From positions 1,364,001 to 1,428,000 of the forward strand of contig NZ_LT906436.1 of the NCBI RefSeq assembly GCF_900187225.1: a stretch of DNA of 64,000 nt, read 5' to 3'. Positions 9,260 through 18,009 of the stretch are shown piece after piece. The notes below the pieces were generated by a model. It ran no database searches, was not told the DNA's origin, and was given only the letters and a program-made list of their open reading frames with translations. The position numbers were made by a program, and so were the translations under genes. This stretch comes from Listeria monocytogenes (GTDB taxonomy: Bacteria; Bacillota; Bacilli; Lactobacillales; Listeriaceae). Within the stretch, counting starts at the first letter, position 1. Each line of letters begins with the position of its first letter.

Positions 9260-10801
9260 GTGGACTTTGTTATTGAAATGTTAGGAATCAGGAAGGAATT
9301 CTCTGGATTTGTAGCAAATGATAACATTACCTTACAGTTAAAGCAGGGAGAAATTCATGCTTTGTTAGGTGAGAATGGCGCAGGTAAATCTACGCTAATG
9401 AATGTCTTGTTTGGTTTATATGAACCAGATGGTGGCGAAATTCGTGTTCGTGGTACAAAAGAAAATATCAATAGCCCGAACAAAGCAAATGAGCTTGGAA
9501 TCGGAATGGTCCATCAGCATTTCATGTTAGTGGATAAATTCACGGTTGCAGAAAACATCATCCTTGGTAAAGAGCCAAGCAAACTCGGTGTTATCGAAAA
9601 GAAAAAAGCGATTGAAGAAATTAAAGAAATTTCTGACCGTTACGGCTTGCGAGTAGATCCAAATGCGATTGTACGTGATATCTCAATCGGTATGCAACAA
9701 CGTGTGGAAATTCTAAAAACACTATACCGTGGCGCAGATATCTTAATTTTTGATGAACCAACAGCTGTTTTGACACCCCAAGAAATCAAAGAATTGATCC
9801 AAATTATGCGTTCCCTTATCAAAGAAGGCAAATCTATCATTTTGATTACACATAAGCTGAAAGAAATCATGGATGTTTGTGATCGTGTAACTGTTATCCG
9901 TCGCGGTAAAGGTATGGGTACTGTTAACGTTCCAGAAACAACTCCACAAGATTTGGCTAATTTGATGGTTGGTCGTGAAGTTGTCTTTACTACAGAGAAA
10001 ATAGATGCCAACCCTGGCAAAGATGTTTTAGAAGTAAAAGATTTAGTTGTAAAAGAAAGCCGCGGAGTTGAAAGTGTTCGAGGGCTTAATTTGACTGTCA
10101 GAGCTGGCGAAATCGTCGGAATAGCTGGAGTCGATGGTAATGGTCAAAGTGAACTTATTTCAGCAATTGCAGGCCTTTCTAAAGTAACTAGTGGTAGCAT
10201 TCTTCTTAATGGCGAGCATATCGAAAACAAAAAACCTCGTAAAATTACGGAAGCTGGTTTAGGACATATTCCAGAAGACCGTCATAAACATGGTTTAGTA
10301 CTCGAAATGTCCCTAGGAGAAAATATTGCTTTACAAACATATTATAAAAAACCTATTTCTAGCAAAGGTTTCTTAAATCATAAAGCAATGTACGACTTTG
10401 CGCGTGAGTTAATTGAAGAATATGATGTTCGTGCAAGTAGCGAATACGTAGCAGCAAAATCACTTTCTGGTGGTAACCAACAAAAAGCGATTATTGCAAG
10501 GGAGATACACCGTAATCCAGATTTCTTAATTGCGGCTCAACCGACACGTGGACTAGATGTTGGTGCAATTGAATTCATTCACAGACGCTTGATTGAACAA
10601 CGAGATAACGGAAAAGCTGTATTACTTATGTCGTTCGAATTAGATGAAATCATGAATGTGAGTGATCGTATAGCGGTTATTTACGAAGGGAAAATCGTTG
10701 CTATTGTTGACCCGAAAGAAACAACGGAGCAAGAACTTGGTCTGATGATGGCTGGTTCATCCAAACAGGAAGCGGAAATGGGGGAGAAAGAGCATGTCTA
10801 A
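9260..10801 (+). CDS. Nucleoside-type ABC transporter ATPase with two ATP-binding domains
   Basis: This 513-residue cytosolic ATPase has tandem nucleotide-binding domains (RbsA/NupO-like layout). The first has Walker A GENGAGKST, signature SIGMQQRVEIL and Walker B ILIFDEPTAVL. The second has a degenerate P-loop (GVDGNGQSE) and Walker B (AAQPTRGLDV) but a good LSGGNQQK signature, as is usual in this class. The open frame extends to a GTG at 9212, but AAGGGGAG lies 7 bases before the GTG at 9260, which begins MDFVIEMLGI and fits family starts. Its last 8 bases overlap the first permease gene. It works with TcsA and the two permeases to import nucleosides or a related solute. Confidence 0.93.
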   Translation: MDFVIEMLGIRKEFSGFVANDNITLQLKQGEIHALLGENGAGKSTLMNVLFGLYEPDGGEIRVRGTKENINSPNKANELGIGMVHQHFMLVDKFTVAENIILGKEPSKLGVIEKKKAIEEIKEISDRYGLRVDPNAIVRDISIGMQQRVEILKTLYRGADILIFDEPTAVLTPQEIKELIQIMRSLIKEGKSIILITHKLKEIMDVCDRVTVIRRGKGMGTVNVPETTPQDLANLMVGREVVFTTEKIDANPGKDVLEVKDLVVKESRGVESVRGLNLTVRAGEIVGIAGVDGNGQSELISAIAGLSKVTSGSILLNGEHIENKKPRKITEAGLGHIPEDRHKHGLVLEMSLGENIALQTYYKKPISSKGFLNHKAMYDFARELIEEYDVRASSEYVAAKSLSGGNQQKAIIAREIHRNPDFLIAAQPTRGLDVGAIEFIHRRLIEQRDNGKAVLLMSFELDEIMNVSDRIAVIYEGKIVAIVDPKETTEQELGLMMAGSSKQEAEMGEKEHV

Positions 10802-11846
10802 ACGACTACAAGCATTAGTTATCCCAGTTACAGCCGTTATCCTTGGACTTATCTGCGGTGCGATTATCATGCTTATTTTTGGATATGACCCAATTGCAGG
10901 TTATTCAGCACTTATAGAAGGTGTTATTGGCGAAAATTTCTATATAGGTGAAACAATTCGTCAAGCTACGCCATACATTTTAGTTGGTCTATCAGTTGCA
11001 GTTGCATTTAAAGCCGGACTTTTCAATATTGGTGCGGAAGGTCAAATGCTGATGGGGTGGTTAGGTTCCATTATCATCGCTGTAAACTTTGATGGTTTAA
11101 CAAAATGGATTCATTTACCACTTGCAATTATTACTGGTATGGTATTTGGTGCACTTTGGGCATTCATCCCAGGTATTTTAAAAGCAACTTTACGTGTGAA
11201 TGAAGTTATCGTAACAATCATGCTTAATTATACGGCACTTTATATTTTCAACTATGTCGTACAAAATTTACTTACAGATGGTTTGGATAAAACGCAAGAA
11301 ATTCATGCGTCTGCGTCTTTACAATCCGAATTATTACAATCACTTACAGATTATTCATCGCTACATTGGGGAATATTGATAGCCCTAGGTTTTGCACTTA
11401 TTATTTGGTTAATGTTAAACAAAACTACTTTTGGTTACGAAATCGAAGCAGTTGGATTTAACGAAAATGCATCGCAATATGCCGGTATGAGTGTAAAGAA
11501 AACAATTATCTTCTCCATGGTTATTGCCGGAGCGCTTGCTGGTCTAGGTGGCGTAATGGAAGGTCTTGGAACATACGGAACGGCTTATGTTTTAACTTCT
11601 TCTCCAGGGATTGGTTTTGACGGTATCGCCGTTGCATTACTCGGAGGAAGTTCTCCAATTGGGATTGTCTTCTCTGCCATCTTGTTCGGTGCTCTAAAAG
11701 TAGGAGCGCTAAACATGCCAGCAGTTGCGGGTGTTCCAAACGAATTAGTCAATGTAATTATCGCTCTGATTATCTTCTTTGTGGCATCCAGCTACATTAT
11801 CCGCTGGGCGATGGCAAAATTTAAGAAGGGGGCGAAAGCAGAATGA
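10794..11846 (+). CDS. ABC transporter permease (BPD_transp_2), first subunit
   Basis: A 350-residue integral membrane protein with about 8-10 hydrophobic segments and the family segment GLFNIGAEGQMLMG followed later by GALAGLGGVMEGLGTYG. It belongs to the branched-chain/sugar/nucleoside permease family (NupP-like). It overlaps the ATPase gene by 8 bases and the next permease by 4 bases (ATGA), so the three are translationally coupled. It presumably forms a heterodimeric channel with the second permease. The substrate is inferred from TcsA to be nucleosides and is not shown by this sequence. Confidence 0.92.
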   Translation: MSKRLQALVIPVTAVILGLICGAIIMLIFGYDPIAGYSALIEGVIGENFYIGETIRQATPYILVGLSVAVAFKAGLFNIGAEGQMLMGWLGSIIIAVNFDGLTKWIHLPLAIITGMVFGALWAFIPGILKATLRVNEVIVTIMLNYTALYIFNYVVQNLLTDGLDKTQEIHASASLQSELLQSLTDYSSLHWGILIALGFALIIWLMLNKTTFGYEIEAVGFNENASQYAGMSVKKTIIFSMVIAGALAGLGGVMEGLGTYGTAYVLTSSPGIGFDGIAVALLGGSSPIGIVFSAILFGALKVGALNMPAVAGVPNELVNVIIALIIFFVASSYIIRWAMAKFKKGAKAE

Positions 11847-12793
11847 CAGCCATTTTAGCGACAATTGTTTCTAGTACACTGCTTATGGCAGGCCCACTAA
11901 TTTTTACTGCTCTCGGGGGCGTTTATTCAGAACGAGGCGGTGTGGTCAATATTGGACTAGAAGGTATGATGGTTATGGGGGCATTCTCGGCTATCGTCTT
12001 CAACCTTACTTTCCAAGATACTTTTGGCAATTTAACTCCTTGGATATCACTTATCGCGGCGATGGTCGTCGGGGGATTATTCTCTCTTGTACACGCCGTT
12101 GCAACTATTAATTTCCGCGCTGACCACGTAATCAGTGGTGTAGCGATTAACTTTTTAGCAACTGGTCTATCTTTATTCCTTGTAAAAGTAATTTACGATA
12201 AAGGCCAAACAGATCAAATTAAGTACTACTTTGGTAAACCGGATATTCCTGTTTTGAGTGATATTCCAGTCATTGGTGATATTTTCTTCAAAAACATTCC
12301 GGTCATGAGTTATGTGGCGATTATTTTCGCTATCGTTTCTTGGTTTATTATTTATAAAACACGCTTTGGTCTTCGTCTTCGTTCTGTAGGGGAACATCCT
12401 CTTGCAGCGGATACAATGGGAATCAAAGTTCGTTGGATGAGATACCAAGGTGTTATCATTTCTGGTATTCTTGGTGGCCTAGGTGGCGCGGTTTACGCCC
12501 AATCCTTTACACTTGATTTCGGACATGCAACTATTTCCGGTCAAGGTTATATGGCCCTTGCAGCAATGATCTTTGGTAAATGGAATCCGCTTGGAGCGAT
12601 GGGAGCAGCGATTTTCTTCGGTTTTGCGCAATGTTTGGCAATTACCGGCGGATCTCTACCATTCTTCAAAGATATTCCAGACGTTTACTTACAAATTGCG
12701 CCTTATGTATTAACAATCCTTGCGCTTGTTGGCTTTATCGGTAAATCCGAAGCGCCAAAAGCAGATGGTGTGAACTACATTAAAGGTAAATAA
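11843..12793 (+). CDS. ABC transporter permease (BPD_transp_2), second subunit
   Basis: A 316-residue membrane protein, shorter than its partner as in NupQ-type subunits. It has the family motif GGVVNIGLEGMMVMGAF near residues 32-48 and LGGLGGAVYAQS in the second half. The ATG overlaps the stop of the first permease (ATGA). It is last in the operon and is followed 8 bases later by a clear terminator. Confidence 0.92.
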   Translation: MTAILATIVSSTLLMAGPLIFTALGGVYSERGGVVNIGLEGMMVMGAFSAIVFNLTFQDTFGNLTPWISLIAAMVVGGLFSLVHAVATINFRADHVISGVAINFLATGLSLFLVKVIYDKGQTDQIKYYFGKPDIPVLSDIPVIGDIFFKNIPVMSYVAIIFAIVSWFIIYKTRFGLRLRSVGEHPLAADTMGIKVRWMRYQGVIISGILGGLGGAVYAQSFTLDFGHATISGQGYMALAAMIFGKWNPLGAMGAAIFFGFAQCLAITGGSLPFFKDIPDVYLQIAPYVLTILALVGFIGKSEAPKADGVNYIKGK

Positions 12794-12800
12794 TATGAGC

Positions 12801-12834
12801 AAACAGTCTAGATTAAATTCTAGGCTGTTTTTTT
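12801..12834 (+). terminator. Terminator of the nucleoside ABC operon
   Basis: AACAGTCTAG pairs with CTAGGCTGTT (one T-G pair) and is followed by a T-run. Confidence 0.9.
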
Positions 12835-12845
12835 ATGCTAGAAAA

Positions 12846-12874
12846 TTGTGTGTCACAACAACTTACGATACAAT
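12846..12874 (+). promoter_or_regulatory. Promoter of the M16 peptidase operon
   Basis: TTGTGT, a 17-base spacer and TACAAT. The -35 lies inside a small palindrome, TTGTG-TGT-CACAA (12846-12858). Confidence 0.7.
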
Positions 12875-12910
12875 AGGAAAGTGAGATCATTGCTTGAAAG
12901 GAGCATTATA

Positions 12911-14203
12911 ATGACAGACAAAATATTTCAAGAAAAAGTTGGCCCAGTTGCCCTGACAATTGTTCCAACCCAAAAATATAAATCCAATAAGATTGTTTTT
13001 AAATTTCGCGCTCCATTAGAAAGAGAAACAGTAACTAAACGGGCATTACTTTCGATATTATTAGAAACAAATAGTGAAAAATATCCAACTCAAACAGATT
13101 TCAGAAAGCAATTAGCGAATCTTTACGGTGCTAATTTTTATACAACAACAGCTAAAAAAGGCAATGAACATGTTTTAACCGTTATTTTCGATATGATTGA
13201 TGGACAATATGTATCTGACGGAAATCATATTTTAGAAGATGCTTTTGCATTTATGGAACAAGCATTATTCCGCCCAAACGTTGCAAATGATGCGTTTAAT
13301 GAAGAAACACTTACTCGTGAAAAAGAAAATTTAAAAAGTAGCCTAGAGGGTATTTATGACGATAAAATTCGTTTTGCTTCCAAACGGTTAGTAGAAGAAA
13401 TGTTCCGCGATGATGAGTTTCGCTTTGGTTCAGCTGGTGTTTTAGAAGATATTGATGCTATCACAGCGAAAGACTTATATGAATACTATTTACAATTCAT
13501 TGCAGAAGATACCATCGAAATATTCATTTGCGGAGATGTAACAAAGGAAGAAGTGATGCCACTTATCGAAAAGATGGCTTTTTCACCCCGTCCTGAGAGA
13601 AAAGGCATTTTTTATACAAAAGAAGCTCCGAAAGAAGTACGTGTCATCCATGAGCAACAAGCGATTAATCAAGGGAAACTTGTACTTGGTTATCAAACAG
13701 AAACCTTGTTTGGAGATGATGATTTCGTTGCACTTCAACTTGCAAATGGGCTTCTTGGCGGATTTGCTAATTCGAAAATCTTTATTAACGTTCGCGAAAA
13801 AGCGAGCCTAGCTTATTATGCTTCTAGCCGCATCGATTCTTTCAAAGGATATATGATTATTTCGGCTGGAATTGATGAAGTTAATTACGAGCAGGCACTG
13901 AAGATTATTGAAGAACAAGTAGTAGCAATGAAACAAGGCAATTTTACAGATGATGAATTAAATCAAACGAAAGAAATGCTCATTAACCAATTGCTTGAAA
14001 CAAATGATCAGGCGCAAGGGTTAATCGAACTTGTATATAACAATGTTCTGCGTGATGCAAACTTAGACTTAGAAAATTGGATTGCAAAAATCAAACAAGC
14101 GACCAAAGAAGAAGTAGTTGCTGCCATCAATAAGATTAAACCAGATACAATTTATTTCTTAAGTAAGGGAGGAGAAGAACTTCATGGAAAAAATCACATT
14201 TGA
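12911..14203 (+). CDS. M16 peptidase homologue lacking the zinc motif (YmfF-like)
   Basis: This 430-residue protein has the two-half fold of M16 (insulinase-type) peptidases, but I find no HxxEH zinc motif near its N-terminus. It is therefore probably the non-catalytic partner of the protein encoded next, as in the B. subtilis YmfF/YmfH pair and mitochondrial processing peptidase. The longer open frame (ATG 12848) is rejected because that ATG precedes the -10 element; GAAAGGAG lies 7 bases before the ATG at 12911. Its 3' end overlaps the next gene by 20 bases. The peptide substrate is unknown. Confidence 0.88.
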   Translation: MTDKIFQEKVGPVALTIVPTQKYKSNKIVFKFRAPLERETVTKRALLSILLETNSEKYPTQTDFRKQLANLYGANFYTTTAKKGNEHVLTVIFDMIDGQYVSDGNHILEDAFAFMEQALFRPNVANDAFNEETLTREKENLKSSLEGIYDDKIRFASKRLVEEMFRDDEFRFGSAGVLEDIDAITAKDLYEYYLQFIAEDTIEIFICGDVTKEEVMPLIEKMAFSPRPERKGIFYTKEAPKEVRVIHEQQAINQGKLVLGYQTETLFGDDDFVALQLANGLLGGFANSKIFINVREKASLAYYASSRIDSFKGYMIISAGIDEVNYEQALKIIEEQVVAMKQGNFTDDELNQTKEMLINQLLETNDQAQGLIELVYNNVLRDANLDLENWIAKIKQATKEEVVAAINKIKPDTIYFLSKGGEELHGKNHI

Positions 14204-15470
14204 GCAAGTGAAAGAAGCAGTCTTTCATGAAAAAATGGCAAATGGCTTACAAGTATATCTTCTTCCAAAACAAGGATTTAGTAAGACTTATGCTGTGTTC
14301 ACAACAAATTACGGTGCAATCGATAATAACTTCGTCCCAATTGGCGAAACAGAATTTACTAAAGTACCAGATGGTATTGCCCATTTCTTAGAACATAAAA
14401 TGTTTGAAAAAGAAGACGGCGATGTATTCTTCAAATTTGGCGAAAAAGGTGCTTTTACGAATGCATTTACCTCGTTTACGAAAACAGCCTACCTTTTCTC
14501 AAGTACTTCTCGAGTGGAAGAAAACTTGGAAACGTTAATTGACTTTGTACAAGAGCCATATTTCACAGAAGAAACTGTTGAAAAAGAAAAAGGCATTATC
14601 GGACAAGAAATCAGAATGTATGATGATGACCCTGATTTCCGTGCTTATTTTGGCGTAATCGAAAACATGTATCATAATCACCCAGTAAAAATCGATATTG
14701 CTGGAACCGTAGAGTCCATTGCCGAAATCAACAAAGATTTACTTTATCTTTGCTATAACACGTTCTATCATCCAAGCAATATGGTGCTTTTTGTTGTAGG
14801 GAACTTAGAACCAGAACAAATGATGGACCAGATTCGTACCAACCAAGCAAAAAAAGAATTCGCTGAAGCTGCGCCAATCAAACGTCATTTCCCTGAAGAA
14901 CCAAAGACGGTTGCCGTAAAAGAACGCAAAATTCATTTCCCTGTTCAAATTGCTAAGAACCTTGTAGGGATTAAAGAAGATATTGGCTCCTTAGAAGGCC
15001 AAGCTGCTATAAAACAAGAAATTATTGGAGATGTAGCCTTGGAAATGCTTTTTGGCACAACATCTGCCACTTACTTGAAGTTATACAACGAAGGAATCAT
15101 TGATGATACATTTGGCTATGATTACACCTTGCAAGATAGCTTCTCGTTCGTATTAGTTGGTGGAGACGCCAAAGATCCAGATAAACAAACTGCAAAAATC
15201 AAAGAAGCAATTAAAAAAGCTGCCAAAAACGGCTTAAATGAATCAGATTTAGCACTAGTAAAACGCAAACGAATTGGTCAATTTTTGCGCTCGCTAAATT
15301 CTCCTGAGTTTATTGCGAACCAATTTAGCCAATACGTCATGAAATCAGCTTCTTTATTCGATATTTTACCTTTAATGGAGAAAGTTACATTAGAAGAAGT
15401 AAATGCATTTGTTAAAAATTTGGATAAAGAAGAGCGAACAACAAGTTTCCAATTACTTCCAGAAGAATAA
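14184..15470 (+). CDS. M16 family zinc peptidase (YmfH-like)
   Basis: A 428-residue cytosolic metallopeptidase. The inverted zinc motif HFLEH is at residues 67-71 (His67, Glu70, His71), with downstream Glu135 and Glu142 in EKGIIGQE, matching the second-glutamate region of the M16 family. The start overlaps the preceding inactive homologue by 20 bases, which supports a heteromeric complex. AAGGGAGGAG lies just upstream of the ATG, inside the previous gene. B. subtilis has the same pair upstream of the SDR/RodZ/pgsA genes. There is no obvious terminator after it. Confidence 0.92.
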   Translation: MEKITFEQVKEAVFHEKMANGLQVYLLPKQGFSKTYAVFTTNYGAIDNNFVPIGETEFTKVPDGIAHFLEHKMFEKEDGDVFFKFGEKGAFTNAFTSFTKTAYLFSSTSRVEENLETLIDFVQEPYFTEETVEKEKGIIGQEIRMYDDDPDFRAYFGVIENMYHNHPVKIDIAGTVESIAEINKDLLYLCYNTFYHPSNMVLFVVGNLEPEQMMDQIRTNQAKKEFAEAAPIKRHFPEEPKTVAVKERKIHFPVQIAKNLVGIKEDIGSLEGQAAIKQEIIGDVALEMLFGTTSATYLKLYNEGIIDDTFGYDYTLQDSFSFVLVGGDAKDPDKQTAKIKEAIKKAAKNGLNESDLALVKRKRIGQFLRSLNSPEFIANQFSQYVMKSASLFDILPLMEKVTLEEVNAFVKNLDKEERTTSFQLLPEE

Positions 15471-15499
15471 ACAAATTATGTCTTTTTTTAGTAGAAAAA

Positions 15500-15529
15500 A
15501 TAGCATAAATTGCTGAGTCATGCTATCAT
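15500..15529 (+). promoter_or_regulatory. Promoter region of the SDR gene
   Basis: An extended -10 TGCTATCAT (15521-15529) is overlapped by an inverted repeat, ATAGCAT (15500-15506) and ATGCTAT (15520-15526), that could act as an operator. Confidence 0.4.
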
Positions 15530-15561
15530 AAAAGAAATAGACTGGAAAGGGTTGCCTTTTT

Positions 15562-16293
15562 TTGGATAAAGAGATAAAATATGCTTTTGTAACAGGGGCT
15601 AGCGGAGAAATTGGACAAGCAATTTGTATGTCACTTGCGAGAGCTGGTTGGAACTTGTATCTTCACTATTATCAAAATAAAGAAACAGTAGAAAAATTAC
15701 TTCCGCTCCTACAAGCAGAAGAAGTAGATGTTATCCTGATTCAAGCTGATTTTGATGATTTAGCAAGTTTGACAGAGATAGAAAAGCAAGTTTTCCAGCT
15801 AGATGCCTTTATTCATGCAGCGGGGCACGCCCATTATAGTTTATTCCAGGATACTACAGATACAAATATTGCTGAATTATGGAACGTGCATATGTTTATG
15901 CCAATGAGATTAATCCGTACTTTTATGCCAAAATTAATGAAAAGTAGCCAAGGAAGAATTATTTTCATTAGTTCTATATGGGGAGAAGTCGGTGCATCAA
16001 TGGAAGTAGCGTATTCAACTGTAAAAGGTGCACAAATAGCCTTTTGTCGTGCGCTAAGCCAAGAGGTGGGACTTTCTGGAATAACAGTTAATGCAGTTAC
16101 GCCAGGAGTTGTAGAAACAAAAATGATGGACCAGTTTTCTGAAGAGGAGAAAGACAATCTTCGTCAAGAAATCCCTTTAAATCGTTTTGCACAACCAGAA
16201 GAAATTGCAGAAACTGTAGCATTTTTGACAAGTAAAAAAGCAAGCTATATCACTGGAGAAGTTTTGCGCTTAAATGGCGGTTGGCTTATGTAA
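15562..16293 (+). CDS. Short-chain dehydrogenase/reductase (FabG-like, YmfI)
   Basis: A 243-residue NAD(P)-dependent SDR with the cofactor motif TGASGEIGQ (residues 10-18), the active-site Ser in IIFISSIWG, the YxxxK pair in YSTVKGA, and the C-terminal FabG-like YITGEVLRLNGG. Annotations usually call it 3-oxoacyl-ACP reductase, but it sits apart from the fatty acid cluster, so the substrate is open. The start is TTG with GGAAAGGG 11 bases upstream; there is no better start nearby. It is followed by rodZ 50 bases later without a terminator, as in Bacillus (ymfI-ymfM). Confidence 0.87.
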   Translation: MDKEIKYAFVTGASGEIGQAICMSLARAGWNLYLHYYQNKETVEKLLPLLQAEEVDVILIQADFDDLASLTEIEKQVFQLDAFIHAAGHAHYSLFQDTTDTNIAELWNVHMFMPMRLIRTFMPKLMKSSQGRIIFISSIWGEVGASMEVAYSTVKGAQIAFCRALSQEVGLSGITVNAVTPGVVETKMMDQFSEEEKDNLRQEIPLNRFAQPEEIAETVAFLTSKKASYITGEVLRLNGGWLM

Positions 16294-16343
16294 TTTTAGT
16301 AAAAAAATGGAAATTTGAAATTAGTAATGGTAGGTGTTTAATT

Positions 16344-17273
16344 TTGACAGAACTCGGTGATAAACTGAAACAAGCTAGACGTGAAAAAGGACTCAGTTTA
16401 GACGACTTACAACAAATAACGAAAATTCAAAAACGTTATTTGGTAGCGATTGAAGAAGGAAACTATGCTGTAATGCCTGGCAAATTTTATGCAAGAGCAT
16501 TTATTAAACAATACGCAGAGGCAGTTGGGCTAGATAGCGCAACACTTTTCGACGAGTTTGAAAGCGAAGTTCCGGAAACGCCGCAACAAGAAGTAGTAAA
16601 TAATGAGCCAACACGGGTACAAAGTAAAAGAAATCCAATGCCTGCACAATCTGTAGGTAATCAAGCGAATACTCGTAATCGTTTTTTTGATATCTTACCA
16701 AAAATCCTTATTGCCTTATTTATTGTGTTTATTCTTTTTATTGTTTGGTTTTTCTTGCTTAATAAACAAGACAACTCCACAGAAAAAGTGAAAACAGATA
16801 CAAATAATCCTACAGTAAAAGTAGAAGATTCGACAAAAAGCAAGGATACAAGTAAAGACACTGAGAAAAAAGATACGACAACAAACGAAGATAAATCCAC
16901 AGAAACAAAGGATAAAAAGGAAGATACAGCCAAAGAAGTTGAAGTGACTAAAGGAGAAACGTCTGGTAACGCCACTACGTACACAGTGAAAAATACGGAC
17001 AAAATGACTCTATCACTTAGCGCCACTGGTGATTCTTGGATAGGTGTTTCCGATGCGAATGGTAGTACAATTCAAAATGAAACACTATCAACCCAAAATC
17101 CTTCTGCAGAAATTGATTTAGGTGATAACAAGACAGTTTCTATCGTAATAGGAAATTCTCCTGTTACAACTGTTAAAATCAACGGCAAACAGCTGGAACT
17201 TGCTCCTGATCTTGTTAAACAAGTTTTAACAATCAATTTAGAAGCAAGCGATTCTAGTTCAGATGCCGAATAA
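16344..17273 (+). CDS. rodZ: RodZ-type cytoskeletal/cell-shape protein (YmfM)
   Basis: A 309-residue bitopic membrane protein that links MreB filaments to the cell-wall machinery. It has an N-terminal Cro-like helix-turn-helix of the HTH_25 type (LGDKLKQARREKGLSLDDL onward, residues 4-70), one membrane segment (about 117-140), a Thr/Lys/Asp-rich linker and an external beta domain (DUF4115, about 215-300). The open frame reaches back to 16281, but the family N-terminus (MTELG...) begins at the TTG at 16344, preceded by GGTAGGTG at 8 bases. It is probably in one transcript with the SDR gene. A terminator follows. Confidence 0.9.
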   Translation: MTELGDKLKQARREKGLSLDDLQQITKIQKRYLVAIEEGNYAVMPGKFYARAFIKQYAEAVGLDSATLFDEFESEVPETPQQEVVNNEPTRVQSKRNPMPAQSVGNQANTRNRFFDILPKILIALFIVFILFIVWFFLLNKQDNSTEKVKTDTNNPTVKVEDSTKSKDTSKDTEKKDTTTNEDKSTETKDKKEDTAKEVEVTKGETSGNATTYTVKNTDKMTLSLSATGDSWIGVSDANGSTIQNETLSTQNPSAEIDLGDNKTVSIVIGNSPVTTVKINGKQLELAPDLVKQVLTINLEASDSSSDAE

Positions 17274-17283
17274 TTTGTTTATA

Positions 17284-17321
17284 TGGCGAAATCTACTCAT
17301 TAGATTTCGCCAACATTTTTT
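17284..17321 (+). terminator. Terminator of rodZ
   Basis: A perfect 12-base-pair stem (TGGCGAAATCTA with its complement), a 5-base loop, then a T6 run. Confidence 0.92.
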
Positions 17322-17362
17322 ATAATTACATACTTTTTAAATGTAAAAAAGGAGAGAAAAAG

Positions 17363-17941
17363 ATGAATTTACCTAATAAATTGACGGTTATCCGAATTTT
17401 TATGATACCAATTTTTGTTATTCTTTGTGTAGTACCATTTGACTGGGGAAGCGTTACTTGGCTTGATTCAACTATCCCAGTGACAAGTTTAGTTGCAACC
17501 ATTATTTTCATCGTAGCGGCCCTTACAGATTGGTTTGATGGACATTTAGCACGTAAATATAATTTAATAACTAACTTCGGTAAATTTGCCGATCCGATGG
17601 CTGATAAACTACTTGTAGCAGCTGCATTTATTATTCTTGTAGAAATGCATATCGCGCCATCTTGGGTAGTTATTCTTATTATTAGTCGTGAACTAGCTGT
17701 TACTGGTCTACGCTTACTTTTAGTTGAAGGCGGAGAAGTGCTTGCAGCTGGTCAACTTGGTAAAATTAAAACATTCACACAAATGATTGCTATTCCGCTT
17801 ATGTTATTAAATAACTTTCCATTTGCTTGGACGGGTATTCGTGTAGATTTAGTGTTCTTGTATGTATGTGCATTCTTTGCAGTATGGTCAGGAATCGATT
17901 ATTTCTACAAAAATCGTGGTGTTTTCAAAGGATCTATGTAA
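17363..17941 (+). CDS. pgsA: CDP-diacylglycerol-glycerol-3-phosphate phosphatidyltransferase
   Basis: A 192-residue membrane enzyme that makes phosphatidylglycerophosphate, the committed step to phosphatidylglycerol. It has the CDP-alcohol phosphotransferase signature with four Asp residues (DWFDGHLAR, then GKFADPMADK). It is hydrophobic throughout, with about 5-6 membrane segments and normal length. AAAGGAGAG precedes the ATG. TATAAT at 17321-17326 overlaps the rodZ terminator tail and may be its -10. It is flanked on both sides by terminators, so it is monocistronic. Confidence 0.95.
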   Translation: MNLPNKLTVIRIFMIPIFVILCVVPFDWGSVTWLDSTIPVTSLVATIIFIVAALTDWFDGHLARKYNLITNFGKFADPMADKLLVAAAFIILVEMHIAPSWVVILIISRELAVTGLRLLLVEGGEVLAAGQLGKIKTFTQMIAIPLMLLNNFPFAWTGIRVDLVFLYVCAFFAVWSGIDYFYKNRGVFKGSM

Positions 17942-17946
17942 TAAAT

Positions 17947-17977
17947 AAAAAAAGCATACCGTTGTGTGCTTTTTTTC
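17947..17977 (+). terminator. Terminator of pgsA
   Basis: AAAAAAGCATAC pairs with GTGTGCTTTTTT around a 4-base loop; it ends in T7. Confidence 0.85.
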
Positions 17978-18009
17978 TATACAAAAAATCGAATTGGAGA
18001 TGAATCAAG

